Shown here one piece after another: positions 10,068 to 23,268 of a stretch of DNA of 64,000 nt; positions within the stretch are counted from its first letter, which is position 1, and each line of letters begins with the position of its first letter. The stretch is from Rhytidiadelphus loreus (lineage: Eukaryota > Streptophyta > Bryopsida > Hypnales > Hylocomiaceae): the NCBI GenBank assembly GCA_947034895.1, contig OX344764.1, positions 6,634,001 through 6,698,000 on the forward strand. Reading direction: 5' to 3'. The notes below the pieces were generated by a model. It saw nothing but the letters and a program-made list of their open reading frames with translations, was not told where the DNA came from and did not search any database. The translations under genes were made by a program, and so were the position numbers.

Positions 10068-12917
10068 TCACTCCGAAGATACATTATTGCTTTCACCAGA
10101 TACATATGCATCCACCGATGTCTGGATTATAGCAATTTGTGTTTTGGGAATTCTAACTCTTGGATCAGAAGTGCCTTCTTTGAAACGTGGCTTCCAAGCA
10201 GTCATAATGCAGTCTGTATGCGTCCAACTCGGAGAGATAGCCTTATCCTCGCACCAAGAATTCCCTTGTTTTGTATCCCATCCAGCATATGTTTTTTCAT
10301 TGGTGTGATGAAAAGACGTAGGTGTCCAATATTGAAGTTGAATCGAATTGACATGACCTGGATCTGGATTAGGATTTGTTAGAGCCCGAGCAAGCCAAAA
10401 TGGACGGAGGTCACCGTCAGCGGGGCGCACAACAACTAAGTAACCTGCATATACATCACGGCCAATACGAAATGAAGGAGGTGGACGATCACGCCTACGA
10501 CCAACAAAAGGTGCATCTTCTGCAAACTCCTCACGCATCGTACCATCATCTAGGTATTGGTCTTCCACCTCATCAACAACACGAGAATTTGGCCAAAATC
10601 CATGCTGCAATGTCTCATGTACCACAAGCGGAGCATTGAGAGCACTTCTCACACCTTCCCAATATTTCCGCACCGGCTCATTCTTCCTCCTAAACTCGCC
10701 AGATAAGTCTTGATTTCCCATTGCCCCCCACAATGCAATGTACCCATCTAAACCCTTGCAAATCTCATCAAAGCAACGCATTTGTTGTGGTGGCAAAGGT
10801 AGAGGACTACCCCTCGGTACTTTAGGGTGCCCATCTATTGTCTCCTTCCACAAGCGAATCCCCCCACCCTCTTTCGGCAACCAATCAACATCGGTACAAA
10901 GGATCTTGTACTACATCAATGGCCACCCATTGGAATCCTTATAAAACTTAAACTGTTGCGCTTGAGAATGACCCTGTAGAGAATCATCGCTTGTATGCAA
11001 GTACCCGTCCACAAATCGCTTAAAATCAGGAACCTCTTCAATGAGATGAGGAATTACGGGTTGTGTTTCACAATCCATGAAAGACTTCATCAACCTCGGA
11101 AGTGTGGGGTAGTCATTCGTCTTCAATTTAGTGCTCCAACGACCAGATAGAGCATCAATGTCCTCATGAGTGTGTCCAACAATGAGGAAATTGATGTATA
11201 TCTCTCGAAAAATAGCTCTATAGACAAGAAGAGAACAGAATGCAAAAACCCACCGATTCTTGTTGTCGCCAGAAGCATTGTCAAGCTAAAGAGTCTATGT
11301 TGGAGGAAGAGGTTGAGCTTCCACCAATACTTCAGGGGGGGACCCGAGAGAGTCCGTACAAATCTCTGAACCTATTAACAAAGCCTCTGTCAGTTCAGAA
11401 CGCTCTCCTCCTACAAACAATTGACGAGATGAATGCTTCGGTTGGGACTCTAGATCTCGCAATAATTTTGCAATGGACCCAATAGTATGGTTGGAGTCTG
11501 TTGGGAAGATGTCCAAACCATAGTGTGCATATCGCACATCTCCATGACCATGAGCAATCATGCCTGTAACAGCGACAGGCATCTTCATGAAAGAATCATT
11601 TCCCTTACTCTTGTGCGAGTAATGAGGGGAAGCAGTCTTTGAGTGATCCATCTTGTCATGGATTATAGTCAAAACCTTGTCAGGATACATCTCAGACATT
11701 GAACGGTTTCCATAGTACAAGTCCCTATGCACCTTTTGCCCCGATAGGTGCACTCTCAATTTGTTAGACCACACGTCTTGCGCTTGTGAACGTGGAGTGC
11801 AAGCACTCTTGAGTTGCCTATATCTATCGCAGGTTCCACAACGAGAAAAACTATCTCCTCTAGCCTTTGGAGCATACTCTGGAAAAGATTGACGACGTAT
11901 GTTGCTCAATCCACTAGCCGAAATATGTTGCAATTGAAGTGAGGAATTGACATTGTTAATCTGTGGTAACTTGTCCTTCCAACGAAATGCAGACGGTAGG
12001 ACCATAGAGGGGACTTTCTCCCCAGACTCAAGGGTCCTCGATTTGTGAGGCATCGTGTCCGCTTCATTCTCCACTAACAATCGAAGAGTTGCTGTTGCTT
12101 GCAAAGTGTGTGTCCGAGGTTTCTTCATTCCAAGGTTGCCATGATGCTCCGGTTTTTGGTCATCTTTTGCCATCTTCTTGTATCTATAAAAGGTAGCCTT
12201 CGATACTCCATGGATGGCACACCAAGCCACCGAACAAATTTCATGGTTTGCCAAGGTGATCATGTCTCTTCCATTGGAATCAGTGTGGGTTTGCTTGTGC
12301 ACGTCAAGCAGACGTGACTTGCGCCAGAACACTCCACCGTCAATATGAAGTAGAGACCGAACGGCTTGAATCTGACCACGTGGAAATGGTTGCAAGCAAT
12401 TCTTCTGGCAACATTTCATACTAGAAACATCAGCAATTGCTTGCTCTGTGAGGAGGGCTTCTTTCTTCGGGAGATTGGTAGGCTCAGTCCTCTCCCGTGA
12501 GCTTTCATAGGAGCGAACTCCAGTCCGAACACGCCGCCTTGAACTGTTTGAAGAGATTGCAGAATTGAAGAGATGCGTTTGCTCGTGATCATATAAGCTG
12601 GCACCATTAAGGTAGACTCTAGATATGTGCCAAGAGTGCATGGACCACATCCACTCCGACGGAACATGTGCCTCACACAAAGACTCTGCAATTTGAATTG
12701 CAACCCGGTCATCACCGAGTGGTTGCCCGTCCATGTCAATGACGAGATCTGCATCAACACTATGACAAATTCCTTTTGCCACCTCTATCCCCTCTTCATT
12801 TCTGAGTGTGACGCATTTGGTATACCAAGAAGCTCGAGGAAATCCCTCGCAGGCTGCAACACCCGGAGACAAAGTTGGCACTGGAACTGTAAACTCGTTG
12901 GCATCTGAAGTATCCAT
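10068..12917 (-). pseudogene. DUF7869-like DDE transposase of element B, three in-frame TAGs
   Basis: One frame of 950 codons runs from ATG (12917) to TGA (10068). It is broken only by TAG at 11297-11295, 11288-11286 and 10913-10911. At each a Gln codon (CAG) fits, for example TL[Q]LDNASGDNKN and LM[Q]YKILC. Order of parts: Cys-rich region with KCCQKNCLQPFPR (~165-180); helix-turn-helix-like GVSKATFYRYKKMAK; second Cys motif RCGTCDRYRQLKSAC (~355-370); RNase H-like core with HDKMDHSKTASP (D421), LDNASGDNKN (D546) and GHTHED (E585). These three blocks fit the D, D(N), E/D pattern of the family. The C-terminus is ~270 residues of Trp-rich sequence. The start was chosen at MDTSDANEF because upstream codons have no coding character. 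The gene faces away from the other genes of B. Expected role: cutting and joining at the TIRs. It is inactive as read, unless TAG is decoded. Confidence 0.7.
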
Positions 12918-12959
12918 TCTGCGTGTGAAAGAACACCAATTAATTAATACTGTTGTGAG

Positions 12960-12978
12960 TATCCTCGAGGCGAGGATA
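12960..12978. repeat. palindrome in transposase 5' leader
   Basis: TATCCTCG-AGG-CGAGGATA lies 43 bp upstream of the transposase ATG. It belongs to the B-specific palindrome family (arms TTATCCTCG/CGAGGATAA around 3 bp). The position suggests a leader hairpin or an operator for autoregulation. Confidence 0.8.
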
Positions 12979-13396
12979 AAAAACAAGTATGACACATTGA
13001 CAAAATCAGGGGCAAAGTGACTTCCAGTGGAGGGTAAAATTATAAACCATTTTGTGATCATGTATACTAATCCATCCACCTAGACTAATGAAGTTAAAAT
13101 GCGATGAATTAGCACAACAAAACCAAAAAACAGAATCTAATCTATCATCTTTGCATTCCTTAGAACAATCAGAATTATATTACTTCATCTACCAAACACT
13201 CTAAACTACGAGTATGAAAAGCAAAAGGTATCTTCGATTCGAAGATAGCAGACGTCAAAGATTGAGAGATTTTATGCATTCCCCCTCATTAGACTGTCAG
13301 AATGATTCTGTATGTAAACTCTATATATCATCTCGAATGTCAGTGAATGTCTTCTTTTGTCTATGGTTATTATTTACATTCTATGCATTTGGGCGA

Positions 13397-13815
13397 TTAT
13401 CCTCGGCTCGAGGATAACCTCTATACAAGTGTGTGATTATTCTCTAGTCTACGATAACCTCCATGCATGTCTGTGATTATCCTCGAGCCGTGGATAATCT
13501 CCAACATGTCCGTGACTATCCTCGAACCGAGGATAACCTCCATTCTATCCGTGATTATCCTCGGACCGAGGATAACTTCCATGCATGTGTGTGATTATCC
13601 TCGGACCCAGGATAACCTCCATGCATGTGTGTGATTATCCTCGGACCAAGGATAACCTCCATGCATGTGTGTGATTATCCTCGGACCGAGGATAACTTCC
13701 ATGCATGTGTGTGATTATCCTCGGACCGAGGATATCCTCCATGCATGTTTCGGATTATCCTCGAACCGAAGATAACCTCCATGCATGTTTCGGATTATCC
13801 TCGAACCGAAGATAA
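13397..13815. repeat. palindrome array 1, 11 units of 40 bp
   Basis: Palindromes start at 13397, 13437, 13477, 13516, 13555, 13595, 13635, 13675, 13715, 13755 and 13795, a strict 40-bp period. Each unit is a TTATCCTCG-N3-CGAGGATAA palindrome plus a ~19-bp spacer (CCTCCATGCATGTGTGTGA). The second unit is the most decayed. The spacers are near-identical, so this is not a CRISPR. It lies upstream of the transposase gene. Confidence 0.9.
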
Positions 13816-14700
13816 CCTCCATGCACGTATGTATTAGAGAAATTTATAGTTCCGATATTTACGGCGTGAAAATCGGTTGTTCTTTCTCGAACATAACATA
13901 CGAAGAACAACACTTGAGACGTGACACCGGAATTCTGAATACGCGATGAATCGGAGGACTAAATAATACTGCATGTACCTTTGCTTAAAACTGAGGAGCA
14001 AGAACAGGAATCTAGCATTCAGTGAAGAGGGAAGAAGGGAAGTAGAGGAACTTACGACAACCCGTGCGAAACTAAGCCACCTACTCACATAAACATGTAA
14101 ATGAATGCAAAAACATAAGTTCAAAGGCCGTGCGGTAGCAATGTCAGCAAGAGGCCGCGGAGGAGGGAAATCTGGAAAACACGAGAGAGGAAATGAGGTG
14201 CTCGAGGAAGAGAGACGATGCATACACTAGCGGGAGAAAATGAGCAGGAAATTCAACGGCATTTGAGTTCTTCATGGTTTTCTGGACGTAGGGGAGAAGT
14301 ACTTGCTCGGATTAGGGGGCCGTTGACATTCGATTCGCCCACATAATGACAATGATGTGGAATATGAAGGAGCTTTTCATTAATAGAATTGGAATATGAC
14401 GTAGCCGATCTTTTTATGATTTAAATAGGGGACTTTATATTTTGTGGAATCCATGGCAGTCACCTTTTTCCGGAGAATGTGGAAATATTCTTTAAAAGCA
14501 TAGCGGAATTTAGAGTTTGGCAAATTTGGCAATTCATACACCACCTACCAATCAGCCTTCTTTTTAAAATAGTTTATTCTTAAGTCTGATTTAGATGAAT
14601 GTATAGGGGAGGTATCCACACCAATTTGGCACATGGTGGGTCCAATGTGCATTGGCTATAATCAAAATTGTACCTATTGTAAGCTTTCAGTAGGGAATGA
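13816..14700. other. no gene seen
   Basis: Mixed-composition intergenic DNA between the palindrome array and the telomere-like tract. A 129-codon minus ORF at 13834-14223 has no recognisable features and poor composition. Confidence 0.45.
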
Positions 14701-14899
14701 AGTTAGGGCTTTAGGGTATAAGGATTAAGGTTTTTAGGGTTTAGAGTTATGGTTTAGGGTATATGGTTTAGGGTTTAGGATATAGGCTTCTAGGTTTAGG
14801 TTATAGGGTTTAGGGTGTAGAGATCAGGGTTTTTAGGGTTTAGGGTTTAGGGTATGTGGTTTAGGGTGTAGGGTGTAGGGTGTAGGGTGTAAGGTTTTA
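14701..14899 (+). repeat. degenerate plant telomere-like tract (TTTAGGG/GTGTAGGG)
   Basis: About 20 imperfect TTTAGGG-like heptamers, with GGGTGTA variants at the right end. This is the plant (Arabidopsis-type) telomere motif at an internal position. Short echoes occur at 15046-15062 and 18964-18978. Confidence 0.8.
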
Positions 14900-17800
14900 A
14901 CAAAGTCTTGAAGAAATGTAAATTATATGTTCATGAATTCAATATTTTTATCATTAAGATTTTGCGGATTATATTGACAATTCATATTTGCTTTTGAAAT
15001 TCCATATCCAGAAGTTTAAGGATGTTTCTTATTTAGATTTATAGGTTTTGGGTTTAGGGTTTTCACCTTAAAGCACACGATTAAATATAATAGTTTCTAT
15101 TTTGAATATTATTAGTTCTAATTAAAAAATGATGTCCAAAGTTGTTGACTTTTAAATGACCGTACAATCTCGAATTTAATGTCATAAAAAATATACACAA
15201 CTTTGAGTTCCATTATTCAGAATAAAGAATAATGTACAATTGTGAATTTTTTAAGATTCAATTCTATAAAATGTAGTTCTTGTAATAGTTTCTTTTCCAG
15301 AATGTTTTAACACATTCTAAGGAATTTGCATTTATAGAGGAGCACATTGGAAACGAAAGAAGAAACGAAGCCATTGATGTTGTACTTCTTAGAATTGAAA
15401 TTTTAATGAGGACAACTAGAGCAGAAACAGAAAATATTGTACGAGTTAAATTATGATAAAAAAATTTGAAAGAATAATGATTCTTCAACATAGTATATTG
15501 TTCTGTTCAATTGTTTTTTTTAAGGGTTTAGAATGATAAAGGGGGAAAACCAAAAGTTTGCACAACAATGTAAAGAAGTACTATAAAAATATTTAAAAAA
15601 ATCTTTTAAAAATTAAAAAGAAATAAAAAGAAAATGTTTCAATATTTCAAAAAGAAAGTAGGATACTTGAACTATACAAAGTAGGACCCCTATTTTTACA
15701 AGCTTGGTAACTATATGAAGAGTAAAAAATTTCAAAGACCTTTGTTCTAAGAAGTCATCCTGTCCACTTTCATCACATTCGAATTTCGAAGCTATGATTT
15801 GAAGAATAATTGGCTTCAAATGGGCCTACTTTGTTAGGACATTGAAATGAATGATGGATTTTGTATTCATTTGCTAACAATCATTATTATTAACTCCATC
15901 ATGGTTTAGAGACTTGAACCACTTCAATGTCTCATAAAATTATAATCATTAATATGAGAGTTTCACCTCCTAGAAATGAATGTATTACAACGTATTGCAT
16001 ACTATGACTTCGAAATTGTATGAAAATACTATATTCTATAAGTTTGAGAAATTCTTTACATCTTGTGTAATTTAAACACAAAATTATTCAAAAAATGTAA
16101 GTTATGTATCAATGAAAGGCCTATTTTTTAACTACTATGAACAATTTTTAGTGTTGTACTTTTAGAATTGTGTCATGAAAACTTTTCAATAAACAAAATA
16201 TTATATCAAAATCATTCTTAATCTTTTTAAAATGGAATTAATTAATAAAACAAGCCAAGAGTACTTTGTACTTTAAAAACTAAACTCAATGCACAACAAT
16301 CATGGAATTTTAATGAAGACAACCGAGTGAAAAAAACGTAGAAGTTTCATTTTTTTTGCCATTCCACCCTGAAACCTATTCCATGAATTGAGAAATAATA
16401 GTTCTTCAAACTACAAAACATGAATACTTCATTTATATTTTTTGTTGTAAAGAACCAAACAACTGGCACCAAATTAATTCACAGAAGAATCATAATTTAA
16501 AGTTCAAAAAATTTTCAACTTCTACATTTTATTTCTTGTCCCAATTAGTGGTTATTCCATACCTTTTTAAATGTTAAATCTTTAAAATATGGTGTTTAGA
16601 CCTTTAAGGGAGAGAAGTATCTAAAAAGTAAAAGTTCTTTATAATTTAAAAAAAACAAATTGTAAAATTAAAGAGTTTATTATTTATTATTCTTTTATTA
16701 ATGACAATACTTTGTATTACATATAGAATTTTAGTGTATGGAATGCCCAAAATGTAATGTAAGCTTTGAATAGAGTATGGAATTTGAAAATTGTGTTTCG
16801 GTGCATAAATTCTAAAGATGCTTGATTCATTTGAAATTAAAAGTAAATTCCAAAAAGCTCAAAAAACACATTGGTCATTTAGGGTGTTGAAACCCTAAAC
16901 AATTTAGAAATATCATTGATTGAATTCTATTCAAATTTGATTAAATTAGCACATATGAAAAATCCCAATGGATATGGAGTATTTCCCACATTCTTGTGGT
17001 ATGAAGAGAAAGTCTACATTCAATCAAAAAATTTGAAACAAATGAATTATGGTGGTGGAAGATATCATACACACTTTGACAATTGTTTGATTTATGTGTT
17101 CAATAACTCTTAGTCCCATTAGAGGGACTCTTCAAATTCCTTAACTCCTCAATGACACCAAGGCCATTTCCTTGTCAATGAGTGACAAACAATCTTGCCG
17201 TATAGGACACAAATGCAACTATTCATGCTTTAGAATTTGTGTGGAAAGGAAAGATCATGTACAATAGTTTGTTGTGCAATGAGTACTTTTTCATTTTTTT
17301 AAGCCAACAATACATCTAGTGACACAACAAACGATATCCATGATGATTGACCTAGAATTCAAGGATTAATTTTTTTTTTAACTACCAACATTTAGAGAGC
17401 CCAAATGTCATGAAATATAATTTGTGGTTGTATAGTCAATTCTTTGAAATTGAATGCCACCTCTTTGAATAACTGTGACCTACAAAAACTTAGTGAAATG
17501 AAGTTCTCTTACATTCTTTAAAGCATAATGACTATAAGGCCATTTTCTAGTCAATTAATGACAAAGAATCTTTATATGTAGAACAAAAATGCAACTATTC
17601 ATTGTCCAAAAAGTATGTAGAAAGGGAAGATTATCTACAATAGTTTGTCTTCCTATGTGTATTTTTTAGGGTTTATTTAAACCAACAATTCTCACAGGGA
17701 CAAAATAGATGATTTCTGCAGTGACCAATCAATCGTTTAAGGCTTAAGGTCTTAAGGACACCTACGTGTAGAGGGCCCCAAGCTCAAAACTAGGGTTTTG

Positions 17801-17905
17801 CGATGTACATTTGGCAAAATAGGTTTGGGACAGGCAATAGGCTCGGCATGGTAGGTTTAGGGTTTAGAATTGTGGGTTGAGGAAATAGGGTTTAGGGAGC
17901 CAGCA
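14900..17905. other. AT-rich intergenic DNA of element B, no gene seen
   Basis: Three kilobases of AT-rich sequence between the divergent gene blocks of B. Two weakly related stretches (near 17150-17290 and 17530-17650) share wording such as CATTTYCTWGTCAATKARTGACAAA, which suggests an old internal duplication. No coding exon is supported. Confidence 0.5.
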
Positions 17906-18175
17906 GGCTCAAGAATGTACGTTTTGGAGGTTAAAGACTTGGGAACGCAGGTTTGAGAGTTCGAAGACTCATGAACGTAGGTTTAGGAACGTACATTTAT
18001 GAGGTTGAAGACTTGGAAACATAGGTTTGGGAGTTTGCAGACTAATGAATGTAGGTTCGGGAGTTCGTAGACTCTTGAACGTAGGTTCGGGAGGTTGCCG
18101 GTTCGGGAACGTAGGTTCGGGAGGTTGCCGGTTCGGGAACGTAGGTTCGGTCGCAGGTTCGGTCGGTCGAAGGCT
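17906..18175 (+). repeat. ~30-bp tandem repeat (GAACGTAGGTTCGGGAG)
   Basis: Eight or so degenerate units of about 28-33 bp ending in GAACGTAGGTT(C/T)GGGAG. The last two are identical, so the array has expanded recently at its right end. Composition rises sharply in GC here. Confidence 0.75.
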
Positions 18176-18229
18176 CGGGCTCGGTCATAGGCTCGGGCGG
18201 TCATCTCTCCGGCGCGAGGGTTCACCATC

Positions 18230-18610
18230 ATTCTGCAACGCGAGGGTTCAGGGTTCAGCGTCTGCAGCGCAATCTCTCCAGCGCGGGTTTCCAGGGCGGT
18301 TGTAGTCTTCTTTCGTGTGTTGCTTGCAGTGTTGGGAGCTTCAGTGTTGGGAGCTTCAGTGGCGGAACTAATGCAACTTGAGGTGCGGGACGGGAGGTGA
18401 AGCGCGGGAGGCGCAGGAGGTGAGGCGCGGGAGGCGCAAGGAGGCGCAGCGCGTGGAGGGGCGGGAGGCGCAAGGAGGCGCAGCGCGTGAGGTGCAGCGC
18501 GGGAGGCGCGTGAGGTGCAGCGCGTGCAGCGTAGGCAGGTGCAAGAGGAGGCGCGGGAGGCGCGGGAGCTGAAGCAAGAGGAGGTGAAGGAGCGACATTG
18601 GCTGCTGTTT
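18230..18610 (+). promoter_or_regulatory. GC-rich island upstream of the ParB/methyltransferase gene
   Basis: A 380-bp island rich in GCGCGGGAGGCGCAAGGAGG units, surrounded by AT-rich DNA. It lies 1.5 kb upstream of the + strand gene of B. It could be that gene's promoter or 5' UTR (inference). ORFs here on both strands are compositional artefacts. Confidence 0.35.
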
Positions 18611-19273
18611 CAGGCAGGGTTTAGGGGAATCTGAGCACTTGATTTTTGGTAAGAAGAGTTATGTACTTTGATGTGTTTATTCAATTTGAAATTGTTGTAC
18701 TTTGTTTTCAACCTTTGTGACTGTTTCTGTTTTCTAGTGTTGTGGTTCTAGAATTCAGGGCAAGGTTCTTGAATCTGAATTAAGGTTCTTGAATTTTGGT
18801 TGTAGTTACTCATTCATTCATTGTGCATGTTCAGTGTGAAATTTCAGTTGTTATGTATTCATGAATTCTTCACCTTCTTGCAATGTGAATGCAAGTGCTA
18901 CCAGCCTCAGTTTTAGAGTTTGGGTTTGAATTTTTTGATCATTTGTTTCATTTGTTTGTGGATTAGGGTTTAGGGTGTGTGCAGTATTCATTGAACATTA
19001 GAGTGTGTAGAAATTCTATTACATTTTAGAATCTACTGCAGGAAGTGTACAAACAATATAATTTGCAGGTGACCAAGTCTTCAGTTGTAGTATTCTGTTG
19101 TTTCCACCCTTGCTTTTGCATTCATTGCGTGATTTCAATTTTGTTTATTGCATGTATTAATTGAATGTTTACTAAATTCTATGTCTGTATTCTACGTGTG
19201 CCTAGATGATTAGTATTACATTTAGGGTTTTCGTCAAAATTATCATCAGTTATTACTGAGTTACCAACAAAAA
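18611..19273. other. no gene seen
   Basis: T-rich, intron-like DNA containing TTGTTTTC and GTGTGTAG stretches. It could be a 5' UTR intron of the gene starting at 20158. Confidence 0.35.
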
Positions 19274-20112
19274 TTATCCTCGGTCCGAAGATAATGATCA
19301 TCGAGTCTAAGATAAACTGTAGTCTATAAAAGCTAAGAACCCACAGGTGTAATGAAAAACACAGCAAGACTAACAATTATACTCGGCTAAAAAGTAAAAG
19401 CACAAAAAAACACCCATCATTTCAAAAAAAGAAACAATTATCCTCGGCCCGAGGATAACTAACTAACAAGCATGCAAAAAAGAAAAGAAAAGAAAAATAA
19501 AAAATTATCCTCGGGCCGAGGATAATTGTCAAACAAACAAACAAACACAAAAATATATTAATTAGAAAACAATCATCCTCGGCTCGAGGATAATTGTCCA
19601 AAAAAATATAATAAAATTAAAACAATTATCCTCGTCCCGAGGATAATTTTTAAAAACAAAAAAATAATTTAAATAAAAAACAATTATCCTCGGGCCGAGG
19701 ATAATTGTTGAAAACAAAAAATAATTTAAATAAAAAACAATTATCCTCGGCTCGAGGATAATTGTCAACCAAAAAAATAATACAAAATATTTTAATTAAA
19801 ATAAAAAACTATAAGCAACGAAAATAATATAATGAAATTAGAATACGAAAATAATATAATGAAATTAGAATAAGCAAAATTTATACCCCTCTAGAGTATA
19901 AAAGCAACAATGTAATTAAAATAGAATAAGAGAACGTACAGTATTATCTTCGATCCGAAGATACTGAACCGTAGCATTGACATACAAATAAATTCCATAT
20001 GTTGATAATTGTTTTATACGATTTGAAGCCCAGGACGGTATTATTTAGTCAGATTACATTAGTCACAACATTTTTCATTTGTTATCTTCGAGGCGAAGAT
20101 AAAAATCAAATT
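19274..20112. repeat. palindrome array 2 (about 10 copies)
   Basis: Palindromes start at 19274, 19438, 19505, 19573, 19626, 19684, 19741, 19944 and 20092, with a decayed one near 19297. The first seven are of the CCTCG/CGAGG type and the last two of the CTTCG/CGAAG type. Spacing is 53-68 bp in the core and the spacers are A-rich. The last copy is 46 bp upstream of the ATG at 20158. Confidence 0.9.
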
Positions 20113-21582
20113 ACAACTCTGATTTTCACGATTTGCTATGTACAGATTTATACCAACATGTCTACGGACTCTGAGTACGATTACTCAGCTACACTACCGT
20201 TTCTGGAGCCATTTAGCAAGTGGGTGGATGAGGAGCCCTTCATAACGGAGATGCCAGAGCTCTACGGCAAACTCTGGCAATTCAAAGCCGTTGTCGACTC
20301 TTGGACATTCGGTATCAACCAGTCGAAGGATTACATCTACCTACGTCACCGAGTAAAAGACAGTGGGATTTACGTGAATTGGAACCTCAGTGAGAAGGTC
20401 GCTCTCGTAGAGAATCACCAAGACAAGTACCTAGTCATCACACTACAAGGGTACGACAACGCAGGGAGGGAAACAAAGCATACGCATTCCATTGTCTGCC
20501 ATGAGGATGACACTGTGGGAGTGTTCGACTTCGACAACCTCATCGCCGACTTGCACTTGGCAAACCATGATACCTTGGCTGAAGACTTCATTTCAAGGTA
20601 CCACCCCTGGGTTAGAAGGAACGCCAGGGCCATGGCGAGGAAAATTGGGTACATGTTCCATAAGCTCACTGAGCATGCCAAGGAACATGTCCAAAAAGGA
20701 CCTGCCCGAGCGAGTCACGGTCGTGGTCATCAAAGGCAGGAAACTGCGGCTGAGACCAAATCAGCGTCAGGAGTGCGTGGCCGAACAGGGAGTAGAGGAA
20801 GTGGGAGAGGGACCGCCCGCGCTTAGGCCCAGAAGAGAAAGACCCCGGACACCAGTACCGGCGAGCCGAGTGACAAACGGAGGAAATCTGTAACGGACAC
20901 TCGTCCAGCAACCGCTGGTAGTTCAGGCTCTATTCTCACAAATGTGAATCCACGGAAGCCATCAGATAAGAAAGCAATCGAAAAACATGAAGTGGCTGGA
21001 GCATATCAATCAGATTTTTGGAAGGAAAATGGCAAGTGCTTCATTTTTCATCCCCAGATCTTCACCGTAGACATCAAACAATGCTTCCTGGCCAAGGAAA
21101 GATATATTATCCGGAAGCTAGAAATGAGAATGGTGTTTGAGATGAAAGACACCCTCGTTCATCTCGGCTCAGAGCAGTAAAGACAAAAGCTTTGCTTGAC
21201 ACTTGTAGATGCCAATAAGAAACTTCTGAAGGAGCGTCCGAAGGATTGGGATTCCATCAAGACCGGAGGCTTCTTCATCATCAATGGCCAGCACAGTGTC
21301 ACTGCAGCCAAAATGCTACAACAAGGAGGATGCTGTGAGACTCGGAAGATCGAGTTGCAAACGTGGGAGGCTATAATCGTCTGGACTAGAGACCCGAAAC
21401 AGCTCACAGCTATTTCAAAATGGTGCAATGCCTCCAATCACCTCGTTCACAGTCAGCCAACGTGGGGGAACCAAATTTCCGCGTGTAGGTAGGTTTGGAA
21501 GGAGCTCAAGCGGCCTACCAACATCGAGAATGAGGGATTGGTGAGGCGGAATAAGGCTGTCTTCAACCTTGCAGCATACAAG

Positions 21583-21786
21583 GTAGGTCCATTTTATCTT
21601 CGTGGCGAAGATAAAATGTATATGTTCATGATCTAGTTATTTCAATGTACTGCCTCTACAGGGTTTGTTATCTGTAATTTCATGTTCTGTGATCTCTGTC
21701 TCAACTATCCTCGGGTCGAGGATAATGGTCAGAAGAATGTATGCATTGAGTATTGAGCTTACTTCATTGAATATTCGTCTCGACAG
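21583..21786 (+). other. intron 1 with two palindromes
   Basis: GTAGGT...CGACAG, 204 nt, phase 0. It contains one CTTCG-type palindrome (21594-21614) and one CCTCG-type (21705-21725). Confidence 0.7.
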
Positions 21787-23118
21787 GATTTTGTCGACAC
21801 TGTCATGATCCGATATGGCAGCATCAATCCGGACAAGGAGGGAGCACAGGTGAAGCTCGCATCGGATGTCAAGAATGAAATCCGAATTATTACCTTGGCC
21901 GATGAGACTTACCAGATGTGGAAGGAGTTCCTCCAAAAACACATGGAAGGATCACTAATTGATCCTGTGACGCGCAAACCATTCAAAAGCGCAAAGACCT
22001 TCAACGAGAAGAATTTCTCATTGAAGAGGGAATTTTTCAAGCACATGGGACACTTCACAGACATTGATCTGAAGGATTACGTCCTCCATCTGCTTGGGAG
22101 AACAGAAGGTCGCACACGGGACTACCCGAAGGTCTCAGTGGGCGCTTCAAAGATATTGTGCGAGGACAATTATAAAGCCGAGCACTGGGTAGAGAGGAGG
22201 AAGCAAAAGAAAGTCATCATGGAGGAATTCATGGCCCTCGATAAGTCCTTGAAATTCAAGGACAGACATGGGGAAGTCATTGACATGGCGTGGAAGCAAT
22301 GGAAGCGCGACAACATGTTTTCCTCGGCAATGTGGGATTTCCTCCTCACTGCCCCTCCCAACCAGTTCTTCGTTAAGCGCCTCACCAACGAGGCGAAGAA
22401 GAAGACAGCAATAGACTACAAGGACAACCCAAAATTGTCGATGGTCTATAACATGTTCAAGACCTTCTTGAAAATGAAGAAGCGGGTGGAGCCAATGGGA
22501 GGGGATGTATTCATTCGGGGTCACCAATGCTATCCCCAAGCTCTTGTGACCACCCACGTGTGGCCCTACGTCATGAGAGACCTTCGTGTCGCCGTCATAG
22601 ATTTTTGAATCCTCCCTAGACCAAATCCAGGATCCGGTGACAGTCCGCCATGCTTGCCATTGCTGAATTTTTTGACAGATCACCTGAGGTCGGTGTTGTC
22701 TACTCCTGATGTTTGGTTATGGATTCTAGGGAATTCATATGACATCGACGCGGCAAAGAAATTTGCGGCGTCGAAGATGACAGGGTACGAGGTCAAGATG
22801 TTCTCCTACCTACCAAGTAAGGCCGAGAGGATGGACAACTCGACCAACCGTGCGTTGGCGCCCCCGGTGAAGCTCCTATTTGTAATGAAGAAATGGGATG
22901 ATGGGGAGCCAAGATATAAGGATGTAGTGAAGAAGGTCTATGCCACAGATGACATTCCTTACTACACGGATTTTCAGAAGAATACCGAGGCGAAATATAG
23001 AATCCATGCGAGTGAGCTCAGGATGGAATTCTATATTGACATTCTCTAGAGTTTTGCCGTGACTGGAGAAAACGTCATCGGCATTTACATTGGCTCAAAG
23101 TTTATGATTGCTGCCAAG

Positions 23119-23268
23119 GTGAGACTCTATGTTTTGCCTTTATCTTCGGCTCGAAGATAAATTGTCGTATTGTCAGTTATCTTCGGCTCGAAGATATCCT
23201 TGTCTGTTGTATGATGTGCAAAATGAGGGGTTGAGAATGAGTATTAACAACTGCTTTTTCTTCTATAG
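23119..23268 (+). other. intron 2 with two palindromes
   Basis: GTGAGA...TTCTATAG, 150 nt, phase 0. It contains CTTCG-type palindromes at 23140-23160 and 23177-23197. Confidence 0.7.

Noticed and set aside
13397..13815. CRISPR-like array (regular repeats with spacers)
   Set aside because: The spacers are nearly identical, the genome is a plant's, and the palindromes also occur singly in introns and exons.
14701..14899. True chromosome end
   Set aside because: The tract is degenerate, short and embedded between transposon genes.
18230..18610. Coding gene in the GC-rich block
   Set aside because: Open frames on both strands, Gly/Arg/Leu-only composition and tandem structure indicate a minisatellite or CpG-rich leader.
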